Positions 38,340 through 48,517 are shown, counted from the first letter of the stretch. The stretch is DNA of 64,000 bases from Symmachiella dynata (GCF_007747995.1 NZ_CP036276.1:6128001-6192000), one strand, 5' to 3'. The notes: generated from the sequence alone by a model not told the origin. Made by a program: numbers and translations.

Positions 38340-38770
38340 CTCCGGGGATCTTTCAACGGGCTACAATAAGATCGGCATCGCCAATCAAACGTACTACCGC
38401 TGGCGTAAGGAATACGGGGGCATACGTACCGATCAGGCGAAGCGTCTGAAGGAGCTTGAGTAAGAGAACGCGCGACTCAAGCGATTGCTCGCCAATGCGG
38501 AACTCGACATGGCGATCTTGCCCGAGGCGGCTTGGGGAAACTTCTAAGCCCGGCACAACGTCGACGGGCCTTCGAATGGGTGCGTGAGATGATCGCACTG
38601 GCAGAGCAGTCCGGTCGTTGTGATTTTCGCCGGGTGAGTGAGCTACTCAGACGGAAAGGCTGGAATGCGAATCACAGGCGGATCAAACGACTGTGGCGCC
38701 GAGAAGCATTCACAGTCCCGGAATTCCCAGCCGGGAGGGTCCGGGCTTGGCTCAGAAAAGTAGAGCTGGT
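38340..38770 (+). pseudogene. Decayed IS3-family transposase remnant
   Basis: Pieces of the two IS3 transposase frames survive. An OrfA-like part in one frame reads IGIANQTYYRWRKEYGG and AKRLKELE, then a stop, then ENARLKRLLANAELDMAIL in the same frame. An OrfB-like part in another frame (from 38532) reads LLSPAQRRRAFEWVREMI and then RRVSELLRRKGWNANHRRI, skipping the segment normally between them. The D-D-E catalytic core is absent, so it cannot be active. No terminal inverted repeats could be delimited. It sits 100 bases from a tRNA gene. Confidence 0.75.
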
Positions 38771-38870
38771 CAAAAAGCGGTATGCTGTACCGCCATCCAG
38801 GCTTCACTGCCGCGCTGCCGGAATGTCCGAAAGGTGGCTAAATCCAAGCTTGGCAACAAATTGTAAAAAG

Positions 38871-38943
38871 TGGAGCGGAGGGGACTCGAACCCCCGACCT
38901 CTGCATTGCGAACGCAGCGCTCTCCCAGCTGAGCTACCGCCCC
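38871..38943 (-). tRNA. tRNA-Ala (anticodon CGC)
   Basis: Folds into a complete cloverleaf of 73 bases without encoded CCA: acceptor GGGGCGG/CCGCTCC containing the G3-U70 pair that is the alanine identity element, D-arm GCTC-AGCTGGGA-GAGC, anticodon stem CTGCG/TGCAG with loop TTCGCAA (anticodon CGC), variable AGGTC, and T-arm with loop TTCGAGT. It is not part of an rRNA operon here. A T-rich run follows the 3' end. Confidence 0.95.
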
Positions 38944-39249
38944 CTGTTCTCTCTTCGTCTTTCAACCGCGTCTTTCAACCGCATCTCTCCATCCGCTTTC
39001 GTCCAGCCAAGGTCGCAACGATACTGTCACGGCCATAAGCGAACAACAAGCTGATGGATGTCGTTTGTCGTCCTCGCAAGCGTTGACATTGCCGAGGCGT
39101 TGTCTCGCTGGACGGAGGGCGAAAGCGGCACTCATTATAGAGACCGATCAGGGGCTGGCAAGCCTGTCGTGGCGGCAACCTTCGCCCAAAATCCACAAAT
39201 CGCGTTTATAACAAGATTTGCAGAATGTCAATTATCGCCAAAGGAGTGC

Positions 39250-39288
39250 TTGACACCTATTTCTGGTACAATCAGAATCAGTAGGTGT
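39250..39288 (+). promoter_or_regulatory. Candidate promoter overlapping an inverted repeat
   Basis: TTGACA at 39250-39255 and CAGAAT at 39273-39278 with 17 bases between. The same stretch holds an inverted repeat ACACCTA (39253-39259) / TAGGTGT (39282-39288). It lies about 320 bases upstream of the first pilB-like gene and may drive it. The rest of 38944-39606 has no supported gene. Confidence 0.4.
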
Positions 39289-39606
39289 AGACAAATTTAT
39301 TTCGCAGGTTGTGACTGCCACGGCGAAGACCAACGCAGACGCAAGCCTAATGAAATCCGAGGATAAGGTAGAGCGGCTGGTTCTCAGCTCCGTTTCCTCT
39401 CCTCAATACTATCGTGAAATCACCGTGACGAGTTGCCTCTTCCCCCCAAAGGCCCGCCACCGGCAGGTCTTTTGAGTGGGTGACATCCCGTTGCTGGTTT
39501 TCGTTTAAGAGTTTGTTGGTCTCTTTGAGACCGTGCCTGTCGATGCATGGTTCGCATCTGCCGGCCGGCAAAGGGGGACCGGTTTTTGGCCGTGGCGGGA
39601 GAATCA

Positions 39607-41286
39607 ATGCAACAGTTAGTCGATTCGGGCAAAATCTCAGCGGACCAGCTTGCCGAGGCGCAGGGCATGGCGGCCAGTATGGGAATTAGCGCCGACGAGG
39701 CATTGGTCTCGTTGGGGTATGTGACCGCTGAAGACATCGGTCAGGCCCAAGCATCAGAACATGGTTATGAGTGGGTGGACATCGAGGGCCGGCAAATTCC
39801 CATGCAGGTGATCGAATTGGTCCCTGAATCGGTCGCCCGGGAAAACACCGTAATTCCCCTGGCACTGGAGTCAGAAGCGCTGATTGTCGCCATCCACGAC
39901 CCGATGGCCTATGAGGTGCTGGACAAACTGCGCTTCATCCTCGACCGAGATGTCGACGTGGTTCTCGCCTCGAAAGAAGCGATCCAGGCCGCCATCAACC
40001 GTCACTACGGCCAAAGCGAAACAGAGTCGGTCGACTCCATGCTCGCGGAATTCACCGAAACGGCGATCGATTTCACCGAAACGGACTACGGCGACGGCAT
40101 CGACTCCGACGAGGACTCAGAAGCCCCGATCATCAAACTGGCCAACCTGATCATCCACGAAGCGGTCAGCATGCGAGCCAGCGACATCCATATCGAGCCG
40201 TTCGATGACCGCATCCGTATTCGCTACCGGATCGACGGAGTACTGGTGGAACGGGATAGCCCGCCCCGCCGCCTGCTCGGTCCGTTGATTTCCCGTATTA
40301 AAATTATGGCGACGATGGACATCTCCGAGAAACGGCGTTGTCAGGACGGGCGGATCAAGACGCGTGTTGCCGGGCGAGATTTCGACCTGCGGGTCAGCAT
40401 TTTGCCCTCCAACCATGGCCAAGCCATCGTGATGCGGATTCTAGACCGAGACAACATCAAAGTCGGTATCCGGAATCTGGGATTCGGCGAAGACAACTAC
40501 CGTCGTTTTCAAAATATCATCCGTCGCCCCAACGGAATTTTCCTGGTCACCGGTCCCACGGGAAGTGGGAAAACCACCACCTTGTACAGTGCATTAGGTG
40601 AACTAAACCGACCAGACCGCAAGATCATCACCGCCGAGGACCCGGTCGAATATTACCTGCCGGGGATCAATCAGGTCGAGGTGAAGAGCAAAATCGGCCT
40701 CGATTTCGGCCGCATTATTCGCGCCATGTTGCGGCAAGCCCCGAATGTGATCCTTGTTGGAGAAATCCGCGATACAGAGACTGCCGACATGGCAATCCAG
40801 GCTTCACTGACTGGACACTTGGTATTCAGTACGTTACATACGAACGATGCGCCGGGATCTGTGACACGCCTAATCGACATGGGAGTGCAGCCATTCCTGG
40901 TCGCTTCGAGCTTAATGGCGGTTATGGCTCAGCGGTTGGTGAGGGTCAATTGCGTGAAATGCAAAGTCCCCTATGAGCCCGACCCGGGCGAATTGCAACA
41001 CTTAGGAATTACCCCCGAAGAGGCGGCGAACGCCAACTGGATGAAGGGGAAAGGATGTTCACACTGTCAACACACGGGCTATCGAGGCCGCTTGGGTGTG
41101 TTTGAATTGATGTTCATGAATTCAGTTTTGCGAGACATGACCTTCCGCCGCGAGCCGACACAAAACATCCGCCGCCAGGCACGCCTGTTCGGCATGGAGA
41201 CGTTAGTGCAAGACGCGACAAAGAAGGCTGTTGAAGGACTTACGACGCTGAATGAGGTTTTCCGACTCCATTCGGGGGGCCATTGA
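39607..41286 (+). CDS. PilB/GspE-type assembly ATPase (copy 1)
   Basis: Powers addition of pilin or pseudopilin subunits. 559 residues from the ATG at 39607, with GGGAG upstream; the frame continues upstream without conservation. N-terminal MshEN-like domain (residues 1-140), then the ATPase: Walker A GPTGSGKTTTLY near 315, Asp box ITAEDPVEYYLPGINQ, Walker B NVILVGEIRDTETA near 380, His box STLHTNDAPGSVTRL. A tetra-cysteine zinc site is present (CVKC near 449, CSHC near 483). It leads the pilus/secretion block but is separated from pilT by 670 bases. Confidence 0.94.
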   Translation: MQQLVDSGKISADQLAEAQGMAASMGISADEALVSLGYVTAEDIGQAQASEHGYEWVDIEGRQIPMQVIELVPESVARENTVIPLALESEALIVAIHDPMAYEVLDKLRFILDRDVDVVLASKEAIQAAINRHYGQSETESVDSMLAEFTETAIDFTETDYGDGIDSDEDSEAPIIKLANLIIHEAVSMRASDIHIEPFDDRIRIRYRIDGVLVERDSPPRRLLGPLISRIKIMATMDISEKRRCQDGRIKTRVAGRDFDLRVSILPSNHGQAIVMRILDRDNIKVGIRNLGFGEDNYRRFQNIIRRPNGIFLVTGPTGSGKTTTLYSALGELNRPDRKIITAEDPVEYYLPGINQVEVKSKIGLDFGRIIRAMLRQAPNVILVGEIRDTETADMAIQASLTGHLVFSTLHTNDAPGSVTRLIDMGVQPFLVASSLMAVMAQRLVRVNCVKCKVPYEPDPGELQHLGITPEEAANANWMKGKGCSHCQHTGYRGRLGVFELMFMNSVLRDMTFRREPTQNIRRQARLFGMETLVQDATKKAVEGLTTLNEVFRLHSGGH

Positions 41287-41955
41287 TCCCCAGCGACACC
41301 GAGCGGCAACACCTGGGACCGGCAGGTCGCTGCAGCAGGGAAAACAACACGGAATCGCGTTCCTGGCTGAATCACAAACAGCCTGGGATTCAAAGGGAAC
41401 TTCGGAGACAGAAAATGGGCCCCAGCAAGCCAGACGTGGCTCGCCAACTCAGGCGAAGCTGGGGAGAAGTGGTGAAAAATGCTGCATCGCATGTCGAACG
41501 AGCCAGAGAGCTTCGATTTGCAGGGTTTCACTCAAAATCGAGTTCGTCCCTCGCAAATCGACTGATTTAGTGATTTGGCGTTTTAGGATAGAAAAGCCGG
41601 CAATTCGCCGGATTTCTTGAGTGAGGTGAAATTTCTGCTTAAAGTTCAAAACCTGTCCGAAAGCAGAGGCGGCCACAACGGCCAATTTGCTAAGAGACAA
41701 AACTGATACAAATCGAAACCCTGGATCGGCCCAGGACATTGATTGACATACCGTAATGAATTTCGAGGTCACGATTTTCTAAGTAGCAATTTTGACGCAA
41801 ACGGTATGAGAGGATTGATAGAATGAATTGCGGGGACGGGCAGAATAAGTTGGCCCTCTGAAGTTGTGGGGCCTTGCCCGCGCCGGTTGGTGGTTGCATC
41901 GACTGGATTGATTTTCGCGTTCAAGCGTTTTAGCGAGTTGAGGAGCAATCGCCAT
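41287..41955. other. Gene-free gap inside the pilus block
   Basis: About 670 bases between the first ATPase gene and pilT. ORFs are short and atypical, and the region is more AT-rich. It probably holds the promoter for the pilT-to-gspK unit, but I cannot pick hexamers with confidence. A TTGACA near 41743 lacks a good -10. Confidence 0.4.
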
Positions 41956-43071
41956 ATGGCGACGATTCAAATTGATAAATTGCTGCAAACGGTCGTCAAC
42001 CAAAAGGCGAGTGATTTGCACATCACGGTCGGCCAGCCTCCGGTGTTACGGATGGGTGGACGGATGGTGCGTCTGGACACGAAAGTGTTAGAGGCGGACG
42101 ATTGCATGTCACTGATGAAGAGTGTGACGCCGGAGCGGAATCAGCAGGAACTGCAAGAGGTCGGGGGGACGGACTTCGGTTTTGCCTTTGGCAAACTGGC
42201 TCGTTTCCGTGTGGCGGTCTTCAAGCAGCGCGGCAACATCGGCATGGTGTTGCGGCGAATTCCGAACGAGTTTTTAACCTTTGAACAATTGGGACTGCCG
42301 CCGATTGTGCGGGATCTGATCATGCGTCCGCGGGGGTTGTTCTTAGTGACCGGCCCGACGGGAAGCGGTAAGACAACCAGCTTGGCGAGCATGATCAACT
42401 ATCTGAACGATACGGTCGACCATCACATCATTACGATGGAAGACCCGATCGAGTATTACCACGAGCACAAGAAAAGCACGATCAATCAACGGGAAATTGG
42501 TGTTGATGTGCCGGACTTTCCTGAAGCCTTGCGGCGTGCGTTGCGGATGGATCCCGATGTGATGCTCGTCGGCGAAATGCGGGACTTAGATACGATTCAA
42601 GCGGCGATCACCGCTGCTGAAACCGGACACGTGGTATTTGGTACGTTGCACACGACCGGGGCGGAGGGGACGATCAACCGGATCATCGACGTGTTCCCCA
42701 CAAGCCAACAAGAACAGATTCGTACACAGTTGTCGGTGGCCATTATTGGGATTTTGAGTCAGGCCTTGTTGCCGCGCAAGCCCAAGGGATTGGTGGCCGC
42801 CTACGAGATGCTGGTCGTGACACCGGCGATCGCCAACTTGATTCGTGAAAACAAAACCTATCGTGTGCCATCGAGTATTCAGACCGGTAAAAAATACGGC
42901 ATGCAATTGCTCGACGACAACCTGTTCGACCTGTGGAAAAAGGGCATGGTCGAAGAGCACGATGTGGTGAATCGCTCGAATCAACCGGGCGAGATCAAGG
43001 CCAAGATTGCGATGGCCAAAAAGGGATTGCTCTCTGAAGATGAGGAAGAGGACGAATTCGATTTTGAGTAG
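41956..43071 (+). CDS. pilT: PilT-type pilus retraction ATPase
   Basis: Depolymerises type IV pili for retraction. 371 residues: start MATIQIDKLLQTVVNQKASDLHITVGQPP (the PilT-specific opening, cited from 41956), PAS-like N-domain, Walker A GPTGSGKTTSLASMI near 133, Asp box IITMEDPIEYYHEHK, Walker B DVMLVGEMRDLDTI, and His box GTLHTTGAEGTINRIID. It lacks the tetra-cysteine site of the PilB copies on either side, which fits PilT. A longer C-terminal tail is acidic (EDEEEDEFDFE). GAGGAG precedes the ATG at longer than usual spacing. Confidence 0.93.
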   Translation: MATIQIDKLLQTVVNQKASDLHITVGQPPVLRMGGRMVRLDTKVLEADDCMSLMKSVTPERNQQELQEVGGTDFGFAFGKLARFRVAVFKQRGNIGMVLRRIPNEFLTFEQLGLPPIVRDLIMRPRGLFLVTGPTGSGKTTSLASMINYLNDTVDHHIITMEDPIEYYHEHKKSTINQREIGVDVPDFPEALRRALRMDPDVMLVGEMRDLDTIQAAITAAETGHVVFGTLHTTGAEGTINRIIDVFPTSQQEQIRTQLSVAIIGILSQALLPRKPKGLVAAYEMLVVTPAIANLIRENKTYRVPSSIQTGKKYGMQLLDDNLFDLWKKGMVEEHDVVNRSNQPGEIKAKIAMAKKGLLSEDEEEDEFDFE

Positions 43072-43167
43072 CGTATTCTCACCGGATTTGGACACTTCTC
43101 GTGTTCCCGGTTGTGCCTTGGACCGTGTGGAATTGTCCACACGCATGACTCTAACGAAAGATTGACA

Positions 43168-44880
43168 ATGGCTGCCCGACGACTGGGACAGATTCTGGTT
43201 GACCTGGGGTATCTCACCGAGGACCAATTGTGGGATGTCCTTGAGGAGCAAAAACAAAGCCCGGGTGAAATCATCGGCCGTGTCGCGGTCCGTATGGGCT
43301 TGGTCACCGAAGATCAAATCAGCGAAGCCTTGGCCGAGCAGTGGGGCATGCAGGTCATCAACCTGCCGGAAACCAACATTCCCGCTAAGGTGCTGGAATT
43401 GGTCCCTGAGACGATGGCCAGTATCTACAAAATCCTGCCGGTCGCGCTGGTAGACAACACCCTGACAGTGGCGATGGCGGATCCACAAAATGTGGGCGCG
43501 CTGGACGACTTGCGAAACTTTCTGGGATACGACGTGCGGGGAGCTGTCTCCTCTGTCGAGCATGTCGAAGAAGCGATCAACCGATATTATGCCGACAAAC
43601 AAGACAGCATCGAAGATGTCATCGGTGAGTTGGAGGGGGGAGAGCTCAGCGATGCCAAGATGTCCGATCAGGTCTTTGACTTGGCATCGGTCGAAGAATT
43701 GCAGGACGCGGCACCGATCCGCAAGCTGATCAACATGGTTTTGCTGCTGGCCATTAAAGACCAGGCCAGCGACATCCATTTCGAGCCTTTCGAAGATGAA
43801 TTCAAAGTGCGTGTGCGGGCCGACGGCGTGTTGTACGAAATGGTTCCGCCGCCGCGGCATTTGGCCAGCGCAATTGTTTCGCGGATTAAGGTGATGGCGG
43901 AACTCGACATCACTGAACGGCGGATGCCGCAGGATGGCCGGATTGAATTGAACGTAGGGGGCAACTCGGTCGACCTGCGGGTGAGTGTCTTGCCGACGAT
44001 GTTCGGTGAGTCGGTCGTCATGCGGGTCTTGGACCGTACCGTGGTGCAGTTGGACCTCAACAAGATCGGTATGGATGCGGGAATTCTCACCAAATTCCGT
44101 GAGGTGATCCGGCGTCCCAACGGGATTGTGCTCGTGACAGGGCCGACAGGAAGCGGAAAAACAACAACGCTGTATTCGGCGCTCAACGAACTCAACGACA
44201 TCGGCACCAAGATCATCACGACCGAAGATCCGATTGAATACGACATCGATGGTCTGGTTCAGATTCCAATTAATCCGGACATCGATGTAACGTTCGCCAC
44301 CGTGCTGCGAGCGATTTTACGACATGATCCCGACTTGATTCTGGTTGGCGAAATTCGTGACTACGAAACAGGCGAAATCGCTGTACAAAGCGCGCTGACC
44401 GGTCACTTGGTCTTTAGCACATTACACACCAACGATGCTCCCACCGCGATCACACGTCTGCGCGACATGGGGGTTCCTCCGTTCTTGATCACGGCGACCG
44501 TCGAAGCGGTTCTCGCTCAGCGGCTCGTGCGGCGGATTTGCACCGAATGTCGCACGCAATTCGAGCCGAGTGACGAGTTGCTGATGGAATTGCAGATCCC
44601 GATCGAGACAGCGCGGAAGTACAACTTTTATTACGGCAAAGGCTGCGCTCGTTGTAACAACACCGGCTACAAGGGCCGCGTGGGTCTGTATGAATTGATG
44701 GATATCAACGACGATATGCGGGATTTGATCGTGGCAGATGCCTCGATCGATGATTTGCGAATTCTGGCCCGCAGCCAAGGCATGACAACCTTGCGCGAAG
44801 CCGGTTTGAAATTGATTTTTGACGGGCTCACCACGATTGATGAAGTTGTGCGTGAAACCGTGATGGAGAATTTGGATTAA
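43168..44880 (+). CDS. PilB/GspE-type assembly ATPase (copy 2)
   Basis: Second assembly motor, 570 residues. Opens MAARRLGQILVDLGYLTEDQ, the MshEN domain, followed by the ATPase: Walker A GPTGSGKTTTLYSAL near 324, Asp box ITTEDPIEYDIDGLVQ, Walker B DLILVGEIRDYETGE, and His box STLHTNDAPTAITRL. The zinc cysteines are CTEC and CARC. It differs from copy 1 in the N-domain and in surface loops, so the two motors may drive different filaments. Only about 100 bases separate it from pilT, and it is followed at 200 bases by the platform gene. Confidence 0.94.
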   Translation: MAARRLGQILVDLGYLTEDQLWDVLEEQKQSPGEIIGRVAVRMGLVTEDQISEALAEQWGMQVINLPETNIPAKVLELVPETMASIYKILPVALVDNTLTVAMADPQNVGALDDLRNFLGYDVRGAVSSVEHVEEAINRYYADKQDSIEDVIGELEGGELSDAKMSDQVFDLASVEELQDAAPIRKLINMVLLLAIKDQASDIHFEPFEDEFKVRVRADGVLYEMVPPPRHLASAIVSRIKVMAELDITERRMPQDGRIELNVGGNSVDLRVSVLPTMFGESVVMRVLDRTVVQLDLNKIGMDAGILTKFREVIRRPNGIVLVTGPTGSGKTTTLYSALNELNDIGTKIITTEDPIEYDIDGLVQIPINPDIDVTFATVLRAILRHDPDLILVGEIRDYETGEIAVQSALTGHLVFSTLHTNDAPTAITRLRDMGVPPFLITATVEAVLAQRLVRRICTECRTQFEPSDELLMELQIPIETARKYNFYYGKGCARCNNTGYKGRVGLYELMDINDDMRDLIVADASIDDLRILARSQGMTTLREAGLKLIFDGLTTIDEVVRETVMENLD

Positions 44881-44897
44881 TACGGCCCGCTGAATCA

Positions 44898-44976
44898 GGG
44901 TGCCCTGGGCGGCTTGCCCGCCATTGTGAAGGGCGAGACCGGCAAAACAGTGCTGGTCAAGCCAGCAGTGGCACCC
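44898..44976. repeat. Dispersed palindromic element, copy 4
   Basis: Left arm GGGTGCCCTGG, right arm CAGTGGCACCC, with internal stems GGGCGGCTTGCCCGCC-like and CTGGTCAAGCCAG. It lies between the second ATPase and the platform gene in an otherwise compact operon. Confidence 0.75.
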
Positions 44977-45080
44977 GACGTGGGGCGTTTTTGGCGAGTA
45001 GTCCGGCGTACGGCGCGGTGGACCGAATGACGATTTCGTGATTAAGCCGCTTGTCTCAAGACAGAGTGGAGAAACTTCTG

Positions 45081-46325
45081 ATGCCAAAATTTCAGTTTGA
45101 GGCGATGGACCACAAGACGGGTGCCGAAGTTACGGACACCATTGATGCTCCCTCAGAGGCTGAAGCGCAAAGCCTGATCCGGGAAAAAGGTCTGCTCGTC
45201 ACCAAGATCACAGAAACGGGCCGTAAAAAAGCGACCAAAACGGCGACCAAACGTCGCGGTGACGGCAAGAAGCGGGCCTTCACGCTTGGGAAAATCAAAG
45301 CCAAAAGACTTTGCACTTTCACCCGTCAACTCTCGACACTGCAAGATGCCGGCTTGCCGATTTTGCGGAGCTTGAGAATTTTGGAAGGGCAATCCAAACC
45401 GGGCGTCTTAAAAAACACGTTGATGAACGTGATTGAGGATGTCGAGTCGGGAAACACGCTGTCCGAGGCGATGTCCAAAAACCCCAAAGCCTTCGACAAC
45501 CTGTACGTCAACATGGTTAAGGCGGGTGAAGCGTCGGGTGCCTTGGAAATTATCCTGCAACGCTTGGCCGACTTTAAGGAACGTGCTCAAAGCCTGAAGC
45601 GGACCGTCCAAGGGGCCATGATTTATCCGGTGATGGTGATCTTGGTCGCCACCTTGATCGTCGGCTTCATCATGTATTGGATCATTCCGAAGTTCGCAAA
45701 AATCTTTGAGGACTTCGACACGGAACTCCCCGGCATCACGATTTTGTTGATCACCATGAGCGAATTCGTGGTGAACTATTTTTATCTATTCCCAGCAGTC
45801 CCATTCGCGCTTTGGCTGATGAATAAAATCATCAGAAAGAACAAGACGGGCGAGTATATCTTGGACTATATGCTGCTCAAGATTCCTGTACTCGGAAAAA
45901 TTATTTCTAAGTCGACCACCGGACGGACTTGCCGAACCTTGGGGACGCTGATCGCTTCGGGGGTGCCGATTCTCGAAGCCTTGATCATTGCCCGCGATAC
46001 ATCGGGCAATGCGGTCTTCGTCAAAGCGTTTCAAAACATCTATGTGGCGATTCGCGAAGGGGAATCGATGGCGGTGCCGCTCAAGGAGGCCCGCATCGTC
46101 GATGACATGGTGGTGAACATGGTCGACGTCGGTGAAGAAACCGGTGCGTTGGACGTCATGCTTTACAAAATCGCCGACACCTACGATGAGGAAGTCAAGA
46201 TTTTGGTCGACGGTATGATCAGTTTGCTCGAACCGTTAATGGTCGTCGTACTGGGTTTCATCGTCGGATTTATTGTCATCGCCTTGTTCATGCCGTTAAT
46301 CAAACTGCTGAACGATCTGGCATGA
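45081..46325 (+). CDS. PilC/GspF inner-membrane platform protein
   Basis: The membrane platform that couples the ATPase to filament assembly. 414 residues with two T2SF domains (RQLSTLQDAGLPILRSLRIL ... LYVNMVKAGEASGALE; and CRTLGTLIASGVPILEALI ... DMVVNMVDVGEETGALDVML). About three membrane helices are visible: two central (MIYPVMVILVATLIVGFIMY and FLFPAVPFALWLM-like) and one terminal (MVVVLGFIVGFIVIALFM). The N-terminal 60 residues are basic. GGAG eight bases upstream of ATG 45081 sets the start. Confidence 0.95.
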   Translation: MPKFQFEAMDHKTGAEVTDTIDAPSEAEAQSLIREKGLLVTKITETGRKKATKTATKRRGDGKKRAFTLGKIKAKRLCTFTRQLSTLQDAGLPILRSLRILEGQSKPGVLKNTLMNVIEDVESGNTLSEAMSKNPKAFDNLYVNMVKAGEASGALEIILQRLADFKERAQSLKRTVQGAMIYPVMVILVATLIVGFIMYWIIPKFAKIFEDFDTELPGITILLITMSEFVVNYFYLFPAVPFALWLMNKIIRKNKTGEYILDYMLLKIPVLGKIISKSTTGRTCRTLGTLIASGVPILEALIIARDTSGNAVFVKAFQNIYVAIREGESMAVPLKEARIVDDMVVNMVDVGEETGALDVMLYKIADTYDEEVKILVDGMISLLEPLMVVVLGFIVGFIVIALFMPLIKLLNDLA

Positions 46326-46541
46326 TTCTTCATGCCGGTGGCACGGACGCGCAACTTTAACACCTCAACAATTGAATGTTTATCCAGCGGGCCTGCTCAT
46401 CCCCACGCGGCTACGGCGGAGACTCCTCACCCCCATAACGGCGAGGTTTTCGTAGCCCGACCGGGAGTGGCGGCAATTTTTCAAACCGCGATTTTCTGAA
46501 CACATCAGCCTTATCCAGCACTAGCTTGGAGCCAGAACGCC

Positions 46542-47507
46542 ATGCACTATCCCCTTCGCCGACGGAACTCGCCGCAACAGGCTCGCCGCGGCTTTACGCT
46601 TGTGGAACTGTTGATTGTGATTGTGATCATCGCCATCCTCGTCGGACTCTTGGTACCGGTGGTGATGGGCGTCATGCAAAACGCACGCATCGCTCAGGTG
46701 CGGCAGGAAATCTCGCAGTTGGAAAATGCGATCACGGCTTTTAAAACCACGTATGGCGTCGAACCGCCGAGTCAATTCAGACTGTACGACGATTTTAATT
46801 TGTACCTGTCTGTGGATGCAGCCGGCGCAGGCACAATCGAAGACACTGCGAGGATAAAGAGTGCCGCACTAATCCGGCGCATGTGGCCACAGTTCGATTT
46901 CACGGCAAATCGAGACTGGGATGGTGATAGTGATATCTCGGCGACTGAAGCTTACATCCTGTCCGGTCCGGAATGCCTGGTCTTTTTCTTGGGAGGTATC
47001 ATTCCAGCTGGACCAGGATTGCCCAACTTGAATGGTTTCTCAAAAGATCCGCAGCATCCTTTTAACGACGTGGGGTCATCTCGCGAGGGACCGTTTTTAG
47101 AATTCGCAGCGTCACGTGTTCGGGATAATTCTGGAAACCCTGGCTTCTTTGAATATTATGACCCGCTGGCCGGTCAAACAAATCCCTACGCGTATATCCA
47201 CAGTGATGATTACGAATTCTTCGATCCTCCCACGAATATCGGTACGTTGGCCACTTACAAACAAAGTGAGGCGACTGGAAGCTACTACAAGAAGAATACC
47301 TATCAAATCGTTTCACCAGGCTTTGACGGACTCTATGGCTACGGTGGGGTCTACGAAGAAGACGATGCTGGCCACGACGGGTCGATCGGGCACATCAACT
47401 TCCAATATACGAGTTATTCTCCATCACCTGGAACCGGTGCATCGGATCCAAACCGGCCCGACAATGACAACATCACCAATTTCGCACCGGCTGAACTGCG
47501 GCCGTAA
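46542..47507 (+). CDS. Type II secretion/pilus prepilin-like protein (GspG-like)
   Basis: 321 residues. Class III leader ending RRGFTLVELLIVIVIIAIL, cleaved G/F with Glu at +5, then a helix and an extended globular domain (RQEISQLENAITAFKTTYGV) typical of GspG, but roughly twice as long as the usual 140-150. Tyrosine- and Pro-rich central part (YEFFDPPTNIGTLATY). The prepilin peptidase is not in the window. It is the first of six consecutive pseudopilin genes. Confidence 0.9.
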   Translation: MHYPLRRRNSPQQARRGFTLVELLIVIVIIAILVGLLVPVVMGVMQNARIAQVRQEISQLENAITAFKTTYGVEPPSQFRLYDDFNLYLSVDAAGAGTIEDTARIKSAALIRRMWPQFDFTANRDWDGDSDISATEAYILSGPECLVFFLGGIIPAGPGLPNLNGFSKDPQHPFNDVGSSREGPFLEFAASRVRDNSGNPGFFEYYDPLAGQTNPYAYIHSDDYEFFDPPTNIGTLATYKQSEATGSYYKKNTYQIVSPGFDGLYGYGGVYEEDDAGHDGSIGHINFQYTSYSPSPGTGASDPNRPDNDNITNFAPAELRP

Positions 47508-47548
47508 GTGTACTTTTTGTAACGAGACCCTGGGAGCAATTGGGACTC

Positions 47549-48517
47549 ATGACAAGCGATATTCCTCATAAGCGACGGCGCGGATTTACGCTCATTGAGC
47601 TGTTGGTCGTGCTGGTGATTATTTCACTCTTAGCTGCGCTGGCGATCGGGGTGATCGGCGCCGTGATGGTCAATGCACGGACCGCTGCCACGTCGGCGAC
47701 GTTGAGCAAAATCCAAGGACGTATGAAGGACCGCATTCAGACGCTCGCCGAATTGGATTATGAGCAATATGAACTCCTGGCGGAAAACGAAGGCTTTCAA
47801 CGCAGCAACGAGAAGAAAGTCGTCGCCCGTAAAATCGCCATGCTGGAAGCCTTTCCGCAGACTTGGAGTGAGTTTGACACTCTGTTTCCAGAATTAGCCA
47901 CCGAAATCACGAGCAAGTATGGATCGAACACATTCACCCCCGCCACCGAAAGTGCGGAGGTGCTGTACTACATTCTCACCGAAGGGCCGATTCCCGGCCG
48001 GGGTCGACGCAAAGTCATCTCCGGTGTCGGGCAAGTCCAAGCGGATGAATTCAATAGCTCTGACACCGCCGACATCGATGGCGACGGATTGTTGGAATTC
48101 GTCGACGGTTGGGGAAATCCATTGCGGTTTTATCGCTGGCCGACGCGGCTGGTTCGACCGGATGGAGCAGGGGCGACCATTACCGCCGCTCAGCTGGCCA
48201 ATGCCCAGGTGCTGATTCCGTCACTGACGGCCGCCAATGCGGTCAAAGATGCCGACGACCCGTACGATGCGATGGCCGATTCGAATGATCCGGACCAGTT
48301 CGAAAGCGCCTACTTAACACCCAGCACCTACAACGTGCCGTTGGTGATCTCTGTTGGCGAGGACGGTTTTCTGGGCCTCTACGAACCGACTGACACGTCG
48401 AATTTTGGAAACCTGGCAAATTACGAGCAGACACCCGGCAATGCAATCGATCCGGCAAATTTCGAAAACATGTACGACAACATCAGCAATTTGAATAACT
48501 CCGCCGCCGGTAACTAA
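47549..48517 (+). CDS. Prepilin-like protein 2
   Basis: 322 residues from the ATG; a TTG nine bases earlier is an alternative. Short basic leader and [19 protein letters not shown] cleavage-helix signature. The body is acidic and has no recognised subtype; a VEFVDGWGNPLRFYRWP-like segment (DGWGNPLRF) is shared with planctomycete pseudopilins. It follows the GspG-like gene by 40 bases, in the same unit. Confidence 0.87.
   Translation: MTSDIPHKRRRGFTLIELLVVLVIISLLAALAIGVIGAVMVNARTAATSATLSKIQGRMKDRIQTLAELDYEQYELLAENEGFQRSNEKKVVARKIAMLEAFPQTWSEFDTLFPELATEITSKYGSNTFTPATESAEVLYYILTEGPIPGRGRRKVISGVGQVQADEFNSSDTADIDGDGLLEFVDGWGNPLRFYRWPTRLVRPDGAGATITAAQLANAQVLIPSLTAANAVKDADDPYDAMADSNDPDQFESAYLTPSTYNVPLVISVGEDGFLGLYEPTDTSNFGNLANYEQTPGNAIDPANFENMYDNISNLNNSAAGN

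Noticed and set aside
38532-39038. Open frame of 168 residues running through the tRNA gene
   Set aside because: Its C-terminal half translates the antisense of tRNA-Ala (GGDSNPRPLHC-like), a known artefact. Only the N-terminal part resembles IS3 OrfB, and it is decayed.
42586-43860. Long minus-strand frame of 424 residues across pilT and the second ATPase
   Set aside because: Antisense of two clear ATPase genes; composition is a mirror of theirs.
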